DNA from: CAZUNO01 sp964621445 [NCBI: Candidatus Hadarchaeota archaeon]
GTDB lineage: Archaea > CAYQAE01 > CAYVLA01
Direction of reading: 5' to 3'
Length of the DNA stretch: 64,000 nucleotides
NCBI GenBank assembly: GCA_964621445.1
Contig: CAZUNO010000011.1
Coordinates: forward strand, 1-64,000
In this document: one piece after another, positions 44,078 through 53,150 of the stretch
Position numbering within the stretch: position 1 is the stretch's first letter
How the letters are laid out: each line of letters opens with the position of its first letter
Translations under genes and position numbers: made by a program
The notes under the pieces: generated by a model
The model's database searches: none
The model's input: the letters and a program-made list of their open reading frames with translations, nothing else
What the model was told of the DNA's origin: nothing

Positions 44078-44608
44078 TTGATTCCCAGGAAGGTTTTCTT
44101 CACCAAGGGAGTTGGTAGAAACTCCGAGAAGCTTTCCTCCTTCGAGGAGGCCCTGAGAGATGCCGGGGTAGAGGAATGCAACTTCGTTCACGTTTCCAGC
44201 ATCCTTCCCCCGGGGTGTGAGGTAGTGGATAGGTCGGAGGGCGTGGCCCTGCTGGAAACCGGTCAGATAACCTTCGTGGTCATGGCCGAGAACTCCTCGT
44301 GCGAGCCCGGGACCCTGGTATCAGCTGCCATCGGCCTGGCCAGGCCGGCGAGCGATGGTTACGGGTATCTCTCCGAGCACACCAGCCTGAAACAGCCCTC
44401 AGGCGAGCACGCAGAGGACCTGGCGGCCACCATGCTGGCCACTGCACTGGGTATCGAGTTCGATCCCCAGGACGATTGGGACCAGAGGAAGAGGACCTAC
44501 CGGGCATCTGGAAAGATAATCAAGACCAGCAACATATCCCAGTCGGCCCGGGTTGGTGAGGATGGCCGGTGGACCACGGTTCTGGCCGCGGCGGTCTTCG
44601 TCCTGTAG
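44078..44608 (+). CDS. pdaD: Pyruvoyl-dependent arginine decarboxylase
   Basis: The 176-aa proenzyme (COG1945) converts arginine to agmatine, the first step of polyamine synthesis in many archaea. It cleaves itself at the Ser-Ser pair S40-S41 ([13 protein letters not shown]), turning the second Ser into the pyruvoyl group. The conserved [18 protein letters not shown] and GYLSEHTS segments support the assignment. TTG 44078 is the start, preceded by GGGAGATTAGGA. A TATA-like CGTTTATTAG near 44027 suggests a separate transcript. No agmatinase is nearby. Confidence 0.93.
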   Translation: MIPRKVFFTKGVGRNSEKLSSFEEALRDAGVEECNFVHVSSILPPGCEVVDRSEGVALLETGQITFVVMAENSSCEPGTLVSAAIGLARPASDGYGYLSEHTSLKQPSGEHAEDLAATMLATALGIEFDPQDDWDQRKRTYRASGKIIKTSNISQSARVGEDGRWTTVLAAAVFVL

Positions 44609-44690
44609 GGCAGATCGATGGCCGCGTTTGGACTGGCCACAATATTTTAGGCTCCAGAGATAACCGGTTATCGGTCCCTTACTCAGCAAG

Positions 44691-46238
44691 GTGGAAATCA
44701 CCCTGGTATCAATCAAGATCTTGGTCTCGACCGTCATACTGATAGCCACGGTTACCGTGGGAAGCGTGGGGTTTCACCATTTCGAGAGGGGGCAGAACCT
44801 TACCTGGACCGATTCCGTATACTTCACCATCGTGACCATTACCACCGTGGGGTACGGAGAGATCCATCCCCAGACCGATGCGGGAAAGCTGTTTGCCATC
44901 CCGGTGATTACAATAGGCGTTTCCTCGGCCCTCTCCACCCTCACCGTACTCTTCGGCGCTCTGCTGGAGGACCGCGTCAGGAGGGCGGTAACCGGCCTGT
45001 CACAACCGGAGAAGTACGAGGACCACGTCATACTCTGCGGGTCAGGTGACCTGGCGGAGATAGTTGCCAAGGAACTCAGGCTGAACAACGTGGATTACGT
45101 CCGCGTTTCCAGAGAGGAGATACCAGGGCAAACAAGGCTCATAGTGGGAGACCCCGGCGATGAGGGGATCCTAAAACGGGCAGGTATCATGAATGCAGTA
45201 TCCCTGGTAGTTCTACTGGAGGACCGGGAGGAGTTCTTCGTTACCCTTGAGGCCAAGCGCCTGAGGCCCGATCTCCGGGTGGTGACGGCGGTTGAGGACC
45301 CCGAAAATAAGACCAGGCTGGAGGAGGTGGGGGCGGATCTGGTGGTTGCATGCGATACCCTGTCGGCAAGGCTGTTGGCCATGGCCTCGGAGAGGCATTT
45401 CTCCATGGGCTTCTTCGATACCGATATATCGCCCAGGCCTATAGCTCTCAGCGAGATCTCCATACCTGAGGGGAGCCCGGTGGTGGGGAAGACCCTGGCC
45501 GAACTTTCCATCCCCGAGAGATTCGGCCTGTCGGTGGTAGCTCTCACCAGGGGTAAGAAGCTGGAGCCCAATCCGGATCCATTCCAGGAACTGGAGGCCG
45601 GGGGCCAGATAGTGGTATTCGGCGAGAAGGAAAACGCGTCCGATCTCAAGGCCTACGCATCGGGTGGTAGGGCGGGGACGGGTGAGGTGGAGATTCCACG
45701 GGTCGAGAAACGTAAGGGGCTTCCCACAGAGATCCGGTCCCGGGGACCGAGGATGATGACCAACCTATTCCTGATAGTGCTGGTGATGGTCTTCTACCAG
45801 TTCATCTCCCCCGTTTTCTCTGCAGCGGGCATTACCCTTAATCTCCAGGAGATGTTTAACCTGGCCATATTCTTCGTGGTGCTGGCCGCCATAGGCTATC
45901 TCCTGTTCTCGGTTCTATCCGACTTCAAGATACTGGTGGATGCTGGGTTCCTGACCGCCAGTGGGTTGGACAGCGTGGTTCAGGCCAGTGGGGTGAGGAG
46001 GATCATCAGGAATGGAGTATTCATGGCTCTGATTGTGGTGCTGGGCCTGGTGGTCGGCCCCCTCCTGGGATCGATGGGGGGAGGCGCCGTCTGGGTGGCG
46101 GGGGCCATACCCTGGATATGCCTGGGGCTTCTCCTGGTGGTCCTCTACGACATGGGCTCCTTCCTCCACGGGGCCATGATCCGTTTCGTGAGAAGGGTGG
46201 CCGAGACCTTTGCTAGGTCCATAGAGGAGGGTGATTGA
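44691..46238 (+). CDS. K+ channel with RCK domain and extra C-terminal membrane domain
   Basis: The 515-aa protein has a two-helix pore unit with selectivity filter TVGYG at 52-56, then TrkA-N (VILCGSGDLAEIVAKELR, about 105-220) and TrkA-C (about 245-325) domains, as in MthK-like ligand-gated channels. Unlike MthK it continues after residue 355 with about 160 residues containing four to five hydrophobic helices (MTNLFLIVLVMVFYQFI, LAIFFVVLAAIGYLLFSVL, GVFMALIVVLGLVVGPLLG, WICLGLLLVVLYDMGSFL). GTG 44691 is the start. The next TrkA gene overlaps its stop, so both are translated together. Confidence 0.9.
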   Translation: MEITLVSIKILVSTVILIATVTVGSVGFHHFERGQNLTWTDSVYFTIVTITTVGYGEIHPQTDAGKLFAIPVITIGVSSALSTLTVLFGALLEDRVRRAVTGLSQPEKYEDHVILCGSGDLAEIVAKELRLNNVDYVRVSREEIPGQTRLIVGDPGDEGILKRAGIMNAVSLVVLLEDREEFFVTLEAKRLRPDLRVVTAVEDPENKTRLEEVGADLVVACDTLSARLLAMASERHFSMGFFDTDISPRPIALSEISIPEGSPVVGKTLAELSIPERFGLSVVALTRGKKLEPNPDPFQELEAGGQIVVFGEKENASDLKAYASGGRAGTGEVEIPRVEKRKGLPTEIRSRGPRMMTNLFLIVLVMVFYQFISPVFSAAGITLNLQEMFNLAIFFVVLAAIGYLLFSVLSDFKILVDAGFLTASGLDSVVQASGVRRIIRNGVFMALIVVLGLVVGPLLGSMGGGAVWVAGAIPWICLGLLLVVLYDMGSFLHGAMIRFVRRVAETFARSIEEGD

Positions 46239-46924
46239 TGGTACAGGGAGTAGTGATATGCGGGGATGGGCCACTGATCCCCAGCGTTTGCATGTACCTA
46301 TTAAAGTCACACAGGAGGGTAAACCTCATCAGTCCCAACCCCTCCCTGGCCATTGAGGGCGTGGATTTCACGGAGGGTGACCCCACGGACTCGGGGGAGC
46401 TCTCGCGGGCCGGGGTGGGTGATGCCTCGGATATCATTGTGATATGCGCGGAGGACTGGGACGCCGCCGTTATAGTCATGAATGCCAGGAAGATCAATGA
46501 GGAGGCCACTATAGTGGTCAATGTGAATAGAGAAAACAGCGCCCAGAAGCTTTACTCACTGGGCGCCTCCAGGGTGGTGTTTCCCCTCTCGGTTAGCGGC
46601 CACCTGATAGCCAGCGCGGCCTCATCGCCAGTGCTGGCCGAGTTCATGGATCGGATAATTCTCACCCAGGATATCGAGATAGGACATATCGAGATAGACG
46701 AGGACAGCGATATGGTGGGTAAAAAAATCGGTGACCTTAAATTGAGGGAGATGACCGGTTGCTGGGTGTTGGGCATCGTCAGTCCGGGCAAGGAATTCGT
46801 TCCCAATCCGGGGTCTGAGGCCGAGATCCAGGACGGTCAGACCCTGATATGCCTGGGTTCCTCTGAGGGTCTGAGGGATTTCTTCGAGTCGGCCAAGTCC
46901 TCCTACCGGGAGGGCGGGGGATAG
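46238..46924 (+). CDS. TrkA-type regulatory protein paired with the K+ channel
   Basis: The 228-aa protein has a TrkA-N fold with a degraded dinucleotide motif (VVICGDGPLIPSVCMYLL instead of GxGxxG) and a TrkA-C domain from about 150 (IEIDEDSDMVGKKIGDLK). ATG 46238 overlaps the channel stop by one base, with GGAGGGTGAT upstream. It may form mixed gating rings with the channel's RCK domain. Loss of the canonical glycine motif suggests altered or no nucleotide binding. This is the third RCK/TrkA-type product in the window. Confidence 0.85.
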   Translation: MVQGVVICGDGPLIPSVCMYLLKSHRRVNLISPNPSLAIEGVDFTEGDPTDSGELSRAGVGDASDIIVICAEDWDAAVIVMNARKINEEATIVVNVNRENSAQKLYSLGASRVVFPLSVSGHLIASAASSPVLAEFMDRIILTQDIEIGHIEIDEDSDMVGKKIGDLKLREMTGCWVLGIVSPGKEFVPNPGSEAEIQDGQTLICLGSSEGLRDFFESAKSSYREGGG

Positions 46925-47113
46925 TCGTATGGGATTATTACGGGTTTTTCGGGGGAGCGAAAGGCGATAACGCCCTATTGGGGATGGATCGGGCTGCTCC
47001 TATGTCTGGTGGCAATGGCGGCCAGCGCCTGGCGGTTCGCCGAGAGCGGAAACCCGCTGCTGATCCTGATAACCCTGGTGGCCGGCCTACTTGCCCACAG
47101 GTTGTCACGGTAG
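46925..47113 (+). other. Open frame for a small membrane protein lacking a normal start codon
   Basis: Directly after the TrkA stop and in the same frame, codons read without a stop to TAG 47111, encoding ITPYWGWIGLLLCLVAMAAS and later NPLLILITLVAGLLAHRLSR, a two-helix pattern. No ATG, GTG or TTG lies upstream of the first helix. It may be a remnant, a gene using a rare start, or read-through sequence. Confidence 0.3.
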
Positions 47114-47176
47114 CTCACGGAAAGCTTCATATCCATCCCCTGCCCGAGAAGGGGGTGGAGTGACCGAGGTGGTAGA

Positions 47177-49543
47177 GTGGAAAATCATGACGATCGAGAT
47201 TGGGTAGTATCTATCCCGGAGGGTTGCCTACTGGACGGGGGAGTAAGGGTTTGTCTTCGAGATCTAAAGGACAAGGCGCGGGAAATAGGCATTAGCATTG
47301 AAGTCGGTTCAGGGGTGAGGGGGAGAAACATGTTGATAGTGGGCGATACCTCGAGGAACCCGCTCACCGCCGATCTGGTCAGCCGAGGCCTGATAAAAAC
47401 CAGGGAGGTCTCTACCCAGGGATATGAGATCCTGAACACGGCTTTTGAGGGGACTAGAGCGGTCGTGGTACGCGGCGGATCGCTGACCGGTGAGATCTAT
47501 GGACTCTATGATATCATGGATGGGATAAGTATCTCCAATCGAATCGACCACCCTGATTCCAGGAGGGAACCCGACCTAAAAATGAGGTACACACGCATCC
47601 CGGTGAGGTGCAAGAGGGACGTCCAACGGGCTTTCAGATATCGGCTTAACATGGTATTCGGGGAGAACCCGCTGAACCTCCTGCCTTGGGGAAGCGATGA
47701 CCTGCGGGAGAGGAACCGGATGTTGAGAGAGGAAACACGAGACCTGGCCCGCTATGCCCACTCCCTGCACATGAAGTTCCTGGCCATGGGCACAGAGTTC
47801 ACCTACCACCCCGATCTCCTGGACGAGTTCAAGGCCTCCCTGGACCCATCTGATCCCGGGCTCTGGGAGGCCTTTCGGGCCAAGTTCAGGCGCCTGCTGG
47901 AGGCAGTACCGGAGCTGGACGGCGTGTGCACCTTCACCGGGGAGGAGCAGAGATACTGGGATCCATTTCGGACCTTTGACCTCGTGCACGGGGGGGCGGA
48001 GTGCGGCTGGTCCCTGGAGAGGCGGTTCCGTACCTATGTCAAGGCCCTGTGGGATGTCGTGGTCGGGGAGTTCGATAAGCTCTTGGTGGTTCGCACCTGG
48101 AATACCAATTCATATGAGCAGCATTCCCAGCCCGAGGTCTATGCTGGGATTTTCAATGAGGACGTTCCCAGGAGGAACCTGTACCTGGTTCCCAGCTTCA
48201 CCCAAAACGATAGATGGTGGTTCCAGGCCTATAACCCTACCTTCAACCTGACTTCACACTCTATGATGACCGTATTCGAGACCATGGATTACCATGATGG
48301 GGGTCAGTTCTTTCCCACCTTTCCGGGATTCTACTTCCAGGCCGGGCTGGAGCATATCATGGGCGGGGGTGAAGGAAACCTCGAGGGCGCCAGTCTGGAC
48401 CTACCCCGGGAGGAGGGCTGGGATACCCGGAACCTGACCGCCTACACGGTCACCCGGCTCATGTGGGATCACACGGAAGAGCCGAGTAGGATAGCCGAGG
48501 ACTTCTGCGCGGTCAAATTTGGCAAGGAGGTCGCTCAGGAACTGGCGGAGATCCTCCTCCTCTCCCCGGTGGCCTACAAGTACGGACTTTACATAGAGCC
48601 GGTGACCAGGGGCAGTTTCAGCAGCCTGACCCATATTCGCACAGGCGGGTTCATAGTGGACGGTTATCCGAAAATCGATAACGGCAGGGCCCACCTGGAG
48701 TTTCTTAGGGGCATATACCTCCGGTGCAAACCCTGGATGGCGGAAAACATGATGTACCTGGACCACGGGCTGGACACCGCGAAGATGATGGAGGCCAAAT
48801 TTGATGAAATCGAAAGCCGGGTGGAGAATGGGGAGGAGGTTGAAAGGTCCTTGAGATACATGCGGCTTCTTATCGAGGTGAACAATCTCTATGTAAGGAC
48901 ATTCACTAGCTATTTTGAGTATATGGAGAACCCGACGGAGGAGATCAAAGGGAGCCTGGCGAAACTGCATGAAGGGCTCCGCGCCAATCTCCGGTGCTTC
49001 ATGAACTGCCCGTGCTTTGAATTCAGGACCCACGGGGTTGACCGGCTCCTAGCCAGTGTGGAGGATGCACTCATGGACCGAGATGCGGCCCGGAGAAAGC
49101 TCGCGCGGTCACCGACCACCGCAGAGATCGAGGAGAGGGTCCTGGAACAGCAAAAATGCCACCGTGAGATAATCCATGATCAGGGCGACGGTCTAGTCGA
49201 TCTAGTAAAAGTCATGTATTGGGAGGGAAGGGTGGACGGCAGGGATATACTATCCATACAGGAGGATAACCTGAGCGTCGAACACCTGCGATGGGATCAT
49301 ATCTCACATGAGAGCAGCGAGTTTTTCTCCCCACTCCCCAAGAGAGAGGGATCAGTGATAATTGAGGACATCGAATCCCAATATATGCACCCCTTCGTGA
49401 TCCAGCAACCCACTCGTGATAACGATTTCACCGCCAGGATCTACCTGAATGACGTTCCGGGGGGTGCACACTGGTGCAGGTTCAATCTTTACTTCATTAG
49501 CAGGAGACCAGAAAAACTGGGACTCGATTTTTGGGAGGAATGA
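47177..49543 (+). CDS. GH67-like (alpha-glucuronidase-like) glycoside hydrolase
   Basis: The 788-aa protein has an N-terminal alpha/beta domain (NMLIVGDTSRNPLTADLVSR, then RAVVVRGGSLTGEIYGLYD) as found before the barrel in GH67/GH20-like enzymes, a TIM-barrel region (about 135-430; AMGTEFTYHPDLLDEF, DGVCTFTGEEQRYWD, LVVRTWNTNSYE, YLVPSFTQNDRWWF) and a helical C-terminal domain. No signal peptide is seen, so it may act on imported oligosaccharides. GTG 47177 follows GAGGTGG. Neighbouring genes give no sugar pathway, and codon use is less GC-biased than in the core genes, so transfer is possible. The family call is moderate and the catalytic acids were not assigned. Confidence 0.55.
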   Translation: MENHDDRDWVVSIPEGCLLDGGVRVCLRDLKDKAREIGISIEVGSGVRGRNMLIVGDTSRNPLTADLVSRGLIKTREVSTQGYEILNTAFEGTRAVVVRGGSLTGEIYGLYDIMDGISISNRIDHPDSRREPDLKMRYTRIPVRCKRDVQRAFRYRLNMVFGENPLNLLPWGSDDLRERNRMLREETRDLARYAHSLHMKFLAMGTEFTYHPDLLDEFKASLDPSDPGLWEAFRAKFRRLLEAVPELDGVCTFTGEEQRYWDPFRTFDLVHGGAECGWSLERRFRTYVKALWDVVVGEFDKLLVVRTWNTNSYEQHSQPEVYAGIFNEDVPRRNLYLVPSFTQNDRWWFQAYNPTFNLTSHSMMTVFETMDYHDGGQFFPTFPGFYFQAGLEHIMGGGEGNLEGASLDLPREEGWDTRNLTAYTVTRLMWDHTEEPSRIAEDFCAVKFGKEVAQELAEILLLSPVAYKYGLYIEPVTRGSFSSLTHIRTGGFIVDGYPKIDNGRAHLEFLRGIYLRCKPWMAENMMYLDHGLDTAKMMEAKFDEIESRVENGEEVERSLRYMRLLIEVNNLYVRTFTSYFEYMENPTEEIKGSLAKLHEGLRANLRCFMNCPCFEFRTHGVDRLLASVEDALMDRDAARRKLARSPTTAEIEERVLEQQKCHREIIHDQGDGLVDLVKVMYWEGRVDGRDILSIQEDNLSVEHLRWDHISHESSEFFSPLPKREGSVIIEDIESQYMHPFVIQQPTRDNDFTARIYLNDVPGGAHWCRFNLYFISRRPEKLGLDFWEE

Positions 49544-49601
49544 ATTCAGGGCTGTTACCGATGGGCAAACTATTAATTCCAGGTTTATCATAATAGATTC
49601 G

Positions 49602-50825
49602 TTGAATTCAAGGCGAGTTTTGCTTTTCATCATGGTTATATCGGTCATGACGATCGATGCCTCAACCCCACGTACGGACCCCGAAACCAATGTGATTCGG
49701 CTACTCCACATTGGAAAGGCATGGTACAAGCCAGGAAGCCCGGGACCGACATTTCTTAGGGATCCCAGAATCGACTGGAATCCGGTCCCGGCCCATGCAT
49801 GGTCCCTGGGGGATAGGGCCTTCCGCATGTTGAGATTGTACCTGCCAAGATCAAAGAGCAGGTTTTTCGAGGAGTTCGATGTGGTGGCCATAGGAGGAAT
49901 GGAGGCCCTCCATTTGAGGCTGGATTTTCAGGGCTGGCTCAAGGATGGAATGGAACAGGAGGGGATGGGCTTCGTGATGTCGGACGATTCGTCATCCTTT
50001 GGCACAAGCGGAAGCCACACGTCCTGGTACCTGGTTCCCCTGGGTGAATTGCTTCCGGTGGACGACAAACCGGTCGGAGGGTCCCCATATGGAGATGAGG
50101 AGGCCTTCCACGTGGTCCCGGTCATACCAGGCCATGAGTTTACCCGCCAAATACCCTGGCAGGAGGTATGGTTCGAGGCTAATAACCGGCCTTGGCCCAA
50201 GCCGGGGTCAACGACGGTTACCAGGATGTCAGAAGAACACGTCATCAACAGGAATAAGCCCCAGATGGTCCATTGGGATTTGGGAACTGCTAAAGGCAGG
50301 TCCGTGGCCTGGATACATGCATGGAACTATAGCCCCGATTTTTGGAGATGGAGATTTGCCCATGACGTGATAGCTCATGTAATCTACTTTACCGCTCAGG
50401 TCCCCATACCGGAAGACCTGCTTCTAATTCACACCATCAGGGAGAAAATCGGCGATTTCCACTTCGCTAGAATGTACGCACTATCCACCATAGAGTTTGC
50501 GGACAAGTTTCGAGCAAACACCATTTCAGTGGAGATAATGCTCAAGGAAGCAATGGATGGAAAGCAGGAGGCAGACCGTCTCTTTCTTCAACAGAACTAC
50601 GAGGAATCGGCAGATATGTTGGATGACCTCCTTGTCGATATTGACGAGATCATAAAGGAAGCAATTCGAGCCAAGGATAAGGCATTGGCATGGTTATTTG
50701 CGATAGAGTGGCTAACGGTGTCATCCACGAGCCTGCTCGTGGGGGCAATAATCTGGACGTTGATGGTAAAGAGGAGATTGTACAAGGCTGTTGGCGAAAC
50801 CAGGTTGAGAACCCGCGATTCCTAG
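49602..50825 (+). CDS. Exported membrane-anchored protein with glutamine amidotransferase-like domain
   Basis: From TTG 49602 the product (about 407 aa) begins with a signal-like helix (RRVLLFIMVISVMTI), has a GATase1-like alpha/beta domain (NVIRLLHIGKAWYKPG, FFEEFDVVAIGGMEALHLRL, TSWYLVPLGELLPVDD), a region of helices, and a C-terminal membrane helix (about 368-390) with a basic tail. The catalytic Cys of amidotransferases is not evident, so it is likely a binding domain. It overlaps nothing; the frame runs upstream into the GH67-like gene, but the signal helix marks the start. AT content is higher than its surroundings. Confidence 0.55.
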   Translation: MNSRRVLLFIMVISVMTIDASTPRTDPETNVIRLLHIGKAWYKPGSPGPTFLRDPRIDWNPVPAHAWSLGDRAFRMLRLYLPRSKSRFFEEFDVVAIGGMEALHLRLDFQGWLKDGMEQEGMGFVMSDDSSSFGTSGSHTSWYLVPLGELLPVDDKPVGGSPYGDEEAFHVVPVIPGHEFTRQIPWQEVWFEANNRPWPKPGSTTVTRMSEEHVINRNKPQMVHWDLGTAKGRSVAWIHAWNYSPDFWRWRFAHDVIAHVIYFTAQVPIPEDLLLIHTIREKIGDFHFARMYALSTIEFADKFRANTISVEIMLKEAMDGKQEADRLFLQQNYEESADMLDDLLVDIDEIIKEAIRAKDKALAWLFAIEWLTVSSTSLLVGAIIWTLMVKRRLYKAVGETRLRTRDS

Positions 50826-50874
50826 GCCTTAATTCTTCCCCCATGGAACCCGTCATCCTTTACCGGTCATTGTG

Positions 50875-51663
50875 CTACCTGTAACAAGTGATTCCGGCAT
50901 CCATATCGGACGGTGTCTCGTCATTGGCAGTTATCTGGAATCCATCCCCGGATGCCCGGTATACCCGGGGCTGGAATGCCTCGGCGCTGGAGGCCACGCT
51001 CCTCTTAATGGGAAGCAGGTACTTGGCCTTCCTCTCCCCAGATGAGACCCCCCACAGAAGCGAGGCATCGGCGAGGTGAATCATCCTGGCCTTATAGGTT
51101 TCCGGATGGGAGTACCAGTCGGCCATGCCTATCACCGTGCCCTTCCTGGATTTCAAGCCGGACAGGAGGTGGGCGAACAGGGAGATGTGTTCCCGTTCCC
51201 CCATATCCATGGCTATATCTGTGAGGTTGAACTCCAGACCCAGGAAGTCATGGGGGTTGGACTCCCGCCATAGCTCGTGTATTACCTCCCTCAATGAGCC
51301 CGGTCCGCTGGTTGCGCTGGTGTCCACGACATACCTGAGGTCATGGTTCTTGTTTCTGTCTGGAGTGCCGAATAGCTGGAGATTTGCCGAATGACAATCC
51401 AGGAAGTGGAGCCGTTTGCCCAGTTCGGTCATCATTTCCCAGGACCCGATTTCGAGATCCCCCACCCTTTCCAGGAATTCGTCGATGGTCCAGCAGGTGG
51501 AAAGGACCACCAGGTCCCTTGCGGTCCCCTCCATCAGGAGCCAGGTGGAGACCAGTCGTAGGGGGTCCAGATGGGTCTCGGGCATTACCCAGAATAACGT
51601 ATAGCCGGGCGAGGGGATGGGAAACCATCCCTGGAATAAACCTGAAGATGAGTGAGCATTCAT
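50875..51663 (-). CDS. RecA/KaiC-like protein lacking Walker A (hypothetical)
   Basis: The 262-aa protein has the strand-helix pattern of archaeal RAD55/KaiC-like domains: DLVVLSTCWTIDEFLERVGD, LHFLDCHSANLQLFG, SLREVIHELWRESNPHDFLG, SRKGTVIGMADWYSHPE. The Walker A loop that should precede these strands is absent, so ATP hydrolysis is unlikely. Such domains occur in archaeal signalling proteins. It is convergent with the exported GATase-like gene and has a gap of 86 nt to ahcY. The assignment is by pattern only. Confidence 0.45.
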   Translation of the reverse strand: MNAHSSSGLFQGWFPIPSPGYTLFWVMPETHLDPLRLVSTWLLMEGTARDLVVLSTCWTIDEFLERVGDLEIGSWEMMTELGKRLHFLDCHSANLQLFGTPDRNKNHDLRYVVDTSATSGPGSLREVIHELWRESNPHDFLGLEFNLTDIAMDMGEREHISLFAHLLSGLKSRKGTVIGMADWYSHPETYKARMIHLADASLLWGVSSGERKAKYLLPIKRSVASSAEAFQPRVYRASGDGFQITANDETPSDMDAGITCYR

Positions 51664-51749
51664 CCGTATTTCCAGAGGCGAAATGATCCATTATGGTGTT
51701 CCAGGGCCGAGGCGTGCCTATTCAAAAAAGGATTTTGGCCAGCCCGGGG

Positions 51750-53006
51750 CTAGGTTCCGGTCTCCCAGCTCTGGATATACTCCCTCTGCTCATCGGTCAT
51801 CTCGTCGATCTCGATTTCCATGGTGGCCAGCTTCCTCCGGGCCACCTCCTCGTCGATCTCCGGCGGAACCGACAGTACCTTCTCGCGATCCAGTTCCTGA
51901 CTGTTCTCCTTGAGCCAGCGAGCGGTGAGTGCGTGAACGGCGAAGCTCATGTCCATAACCTCGCTGGGATGCCCGTAGGCCAGGGCCAGGTTTACCAGCC
52001 GGCCCTCGGCCAACAGCAACAGTCTACTCCCATCGGATAGGGTCCTCTCCTCCACCATGTCCTGGATCTCCCGGCTGCTCTCGGTAAGGGAGTCCAGGTC
52101 CTCCAGGGATATCTCGACGTTGAAGTGACCAGCGTTGCACATGATGGCACCGTCCTTCATCCGGGCCATGTGCTCCTTCCTTATAACGTCCCTGTTCCCG
52201 GTGGCGGTGATGAAGACGTCCCCCAAAGGGGCGGCCTGGCTCAGGGATGCCACCTGGAAACCCTCCATAGTGGCATTCAAGGCCCGGTGGGGATCGACCT
52301 CGGTCACTATGACCTGTGCTCCCAGTCCCCTGGCCCTCATGGCGATACCCCGGCCGCAGTGCCCGAATCCGCACACCACTACCGTCTTCCCGGCCATCAG
52401 TATCTTGGTCCCGTTGAGGATCCCGTGAATCGCGGACTGACCGGTCCCGAAAACGTTGTCCATCTCCCACTTCACCTTGGCATCATTAACCGCCACCACG
52501 GGGAACTTCAAAACACCGTCCTTCTCCATGGCCCGGAACCTGATGACCCCGGTGGTCGTCTCCTCCTGGCCCCCCAGCACCTCCTCGATCCATTCCGGGT
52601 CCTCTTTGTGGATGTGGGATATGAGGTCCGCTCCATCATCCATGATTATATGGGGCCTTATTGAGGAGACCTGTTCGATGCACCAGTAGTAGTCCTCGGT
52701 GCCGAGTCCCCGCCAGCCATAGACCTTTATCCCCCTGCTGGCCAGTGATGCGGCCACATCGTCCTGGGTGCTCAGTGGGTTGGAGGGACATAGGGCCACA
52801 TCGGCTCCTCCCTCCCTGAGGGCCAGGACGAGGCTCGCGGTTTCCTTTGTTATGTGGAGGCAGGCCCCGATCCTCAGGTCCTCCAGCGGCTTCCGGGATC
52901 CGAAATCCGATGATATCTGATTCAGGACGGGCATGTTGGCCTGCGCCCATTCCACCGAGAGATCTCCCTCATCCGAGAGGTCCATGTCCTTTACCTTGTA
53001 ATCCAT
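51750..53006 (-). CDS. ahcY: Adenosylhomocysteinase
   Basis: The enzyme (418 aa from ATG 53006) splits S-adenosylhomocysteine into adenosine and homocysteine, relieving product inhibition of methyltransferases such as the TrmI enzyme here. It shows LHITKETASLVLALREGGA, DDGADLI, the NAD-binding GFGHCGRGIAMRARGLGA (archaeal form with Cys), VNDAKVKWEMDNVFGTGQS and the C-terminal MDMSFAVHALTARWL. ATG 53006 has GTGAGAAT upstream; an in-frame start at 53099 would add 31 unmatched residues. A TATA-like CAAATTAATG lies about 36 nt upstream. Confidence 0.95.
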   Translation of the reverse strand: MDYKVKDMDLSDEGDLSVEWAQANMPVLNQISSDFGSRKPLEDLRIGACLHITKETASLVLALREGGADVALCPSNPLSTQDDVAASLASRGIKVYGWRGLGTEDYYWCIEQVSSIRPHIIMDDGADLISHIHKEDPEWIEEVLGGQEETTTGVIRFRAMEKDGVLKFPVVAVNDAKVKWEMDNVFGTGQSAIHGILNGTKILMAGKTVVVCGFGHCGRGIAMRARGLGAQVIVTEVDPHRALNATMEGFQVASLSQAAPLGDVFITATGNRDVIRKEHMARMKDGAIMCNAGHFNVEISLEDLDSLTESSREIQDMVEERTLSDGSRLLLLAEGRLVNLALAYGHPSEVMDMSFAVHALTARWLKENSQELDREKVLSVPPEIDEEVARRKLATMEIEIDEMTDEQREYIQSWETGT

Positions 53007-53103
53007 ATTCTCACTGTCCGTCCTAGGGAATTCACCCTCATTAATTTGCCCGCCACCCGGAGAGGAATTGTTGGAGCTAACTAACAGGTCAGCGATCAAA
53101 ACT

Positions 53104-53113
53104 CATTTTTATG
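53104..53113 (+). promoter_or_regulatory. TATA box of the rfc operon
   Basis: CATTTTTATG lies 43 nt before TTG 53151; AAAGGTGAT nearer the start is the ribosome site. Confidence 0.45.
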
Positions 53114-53150
53114 TGCCGTTGCCTAGTGGTAACGATCAAAAGGTGATTTA

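Noticed and set aside
53100-53145. tRNA-like sequence (GCCGTTGCCTAGTGGTAACG)
   Set aside because: It resembles a D arm, but no anticodon arm, T arm or acceptor stem follows before the rfcS start.
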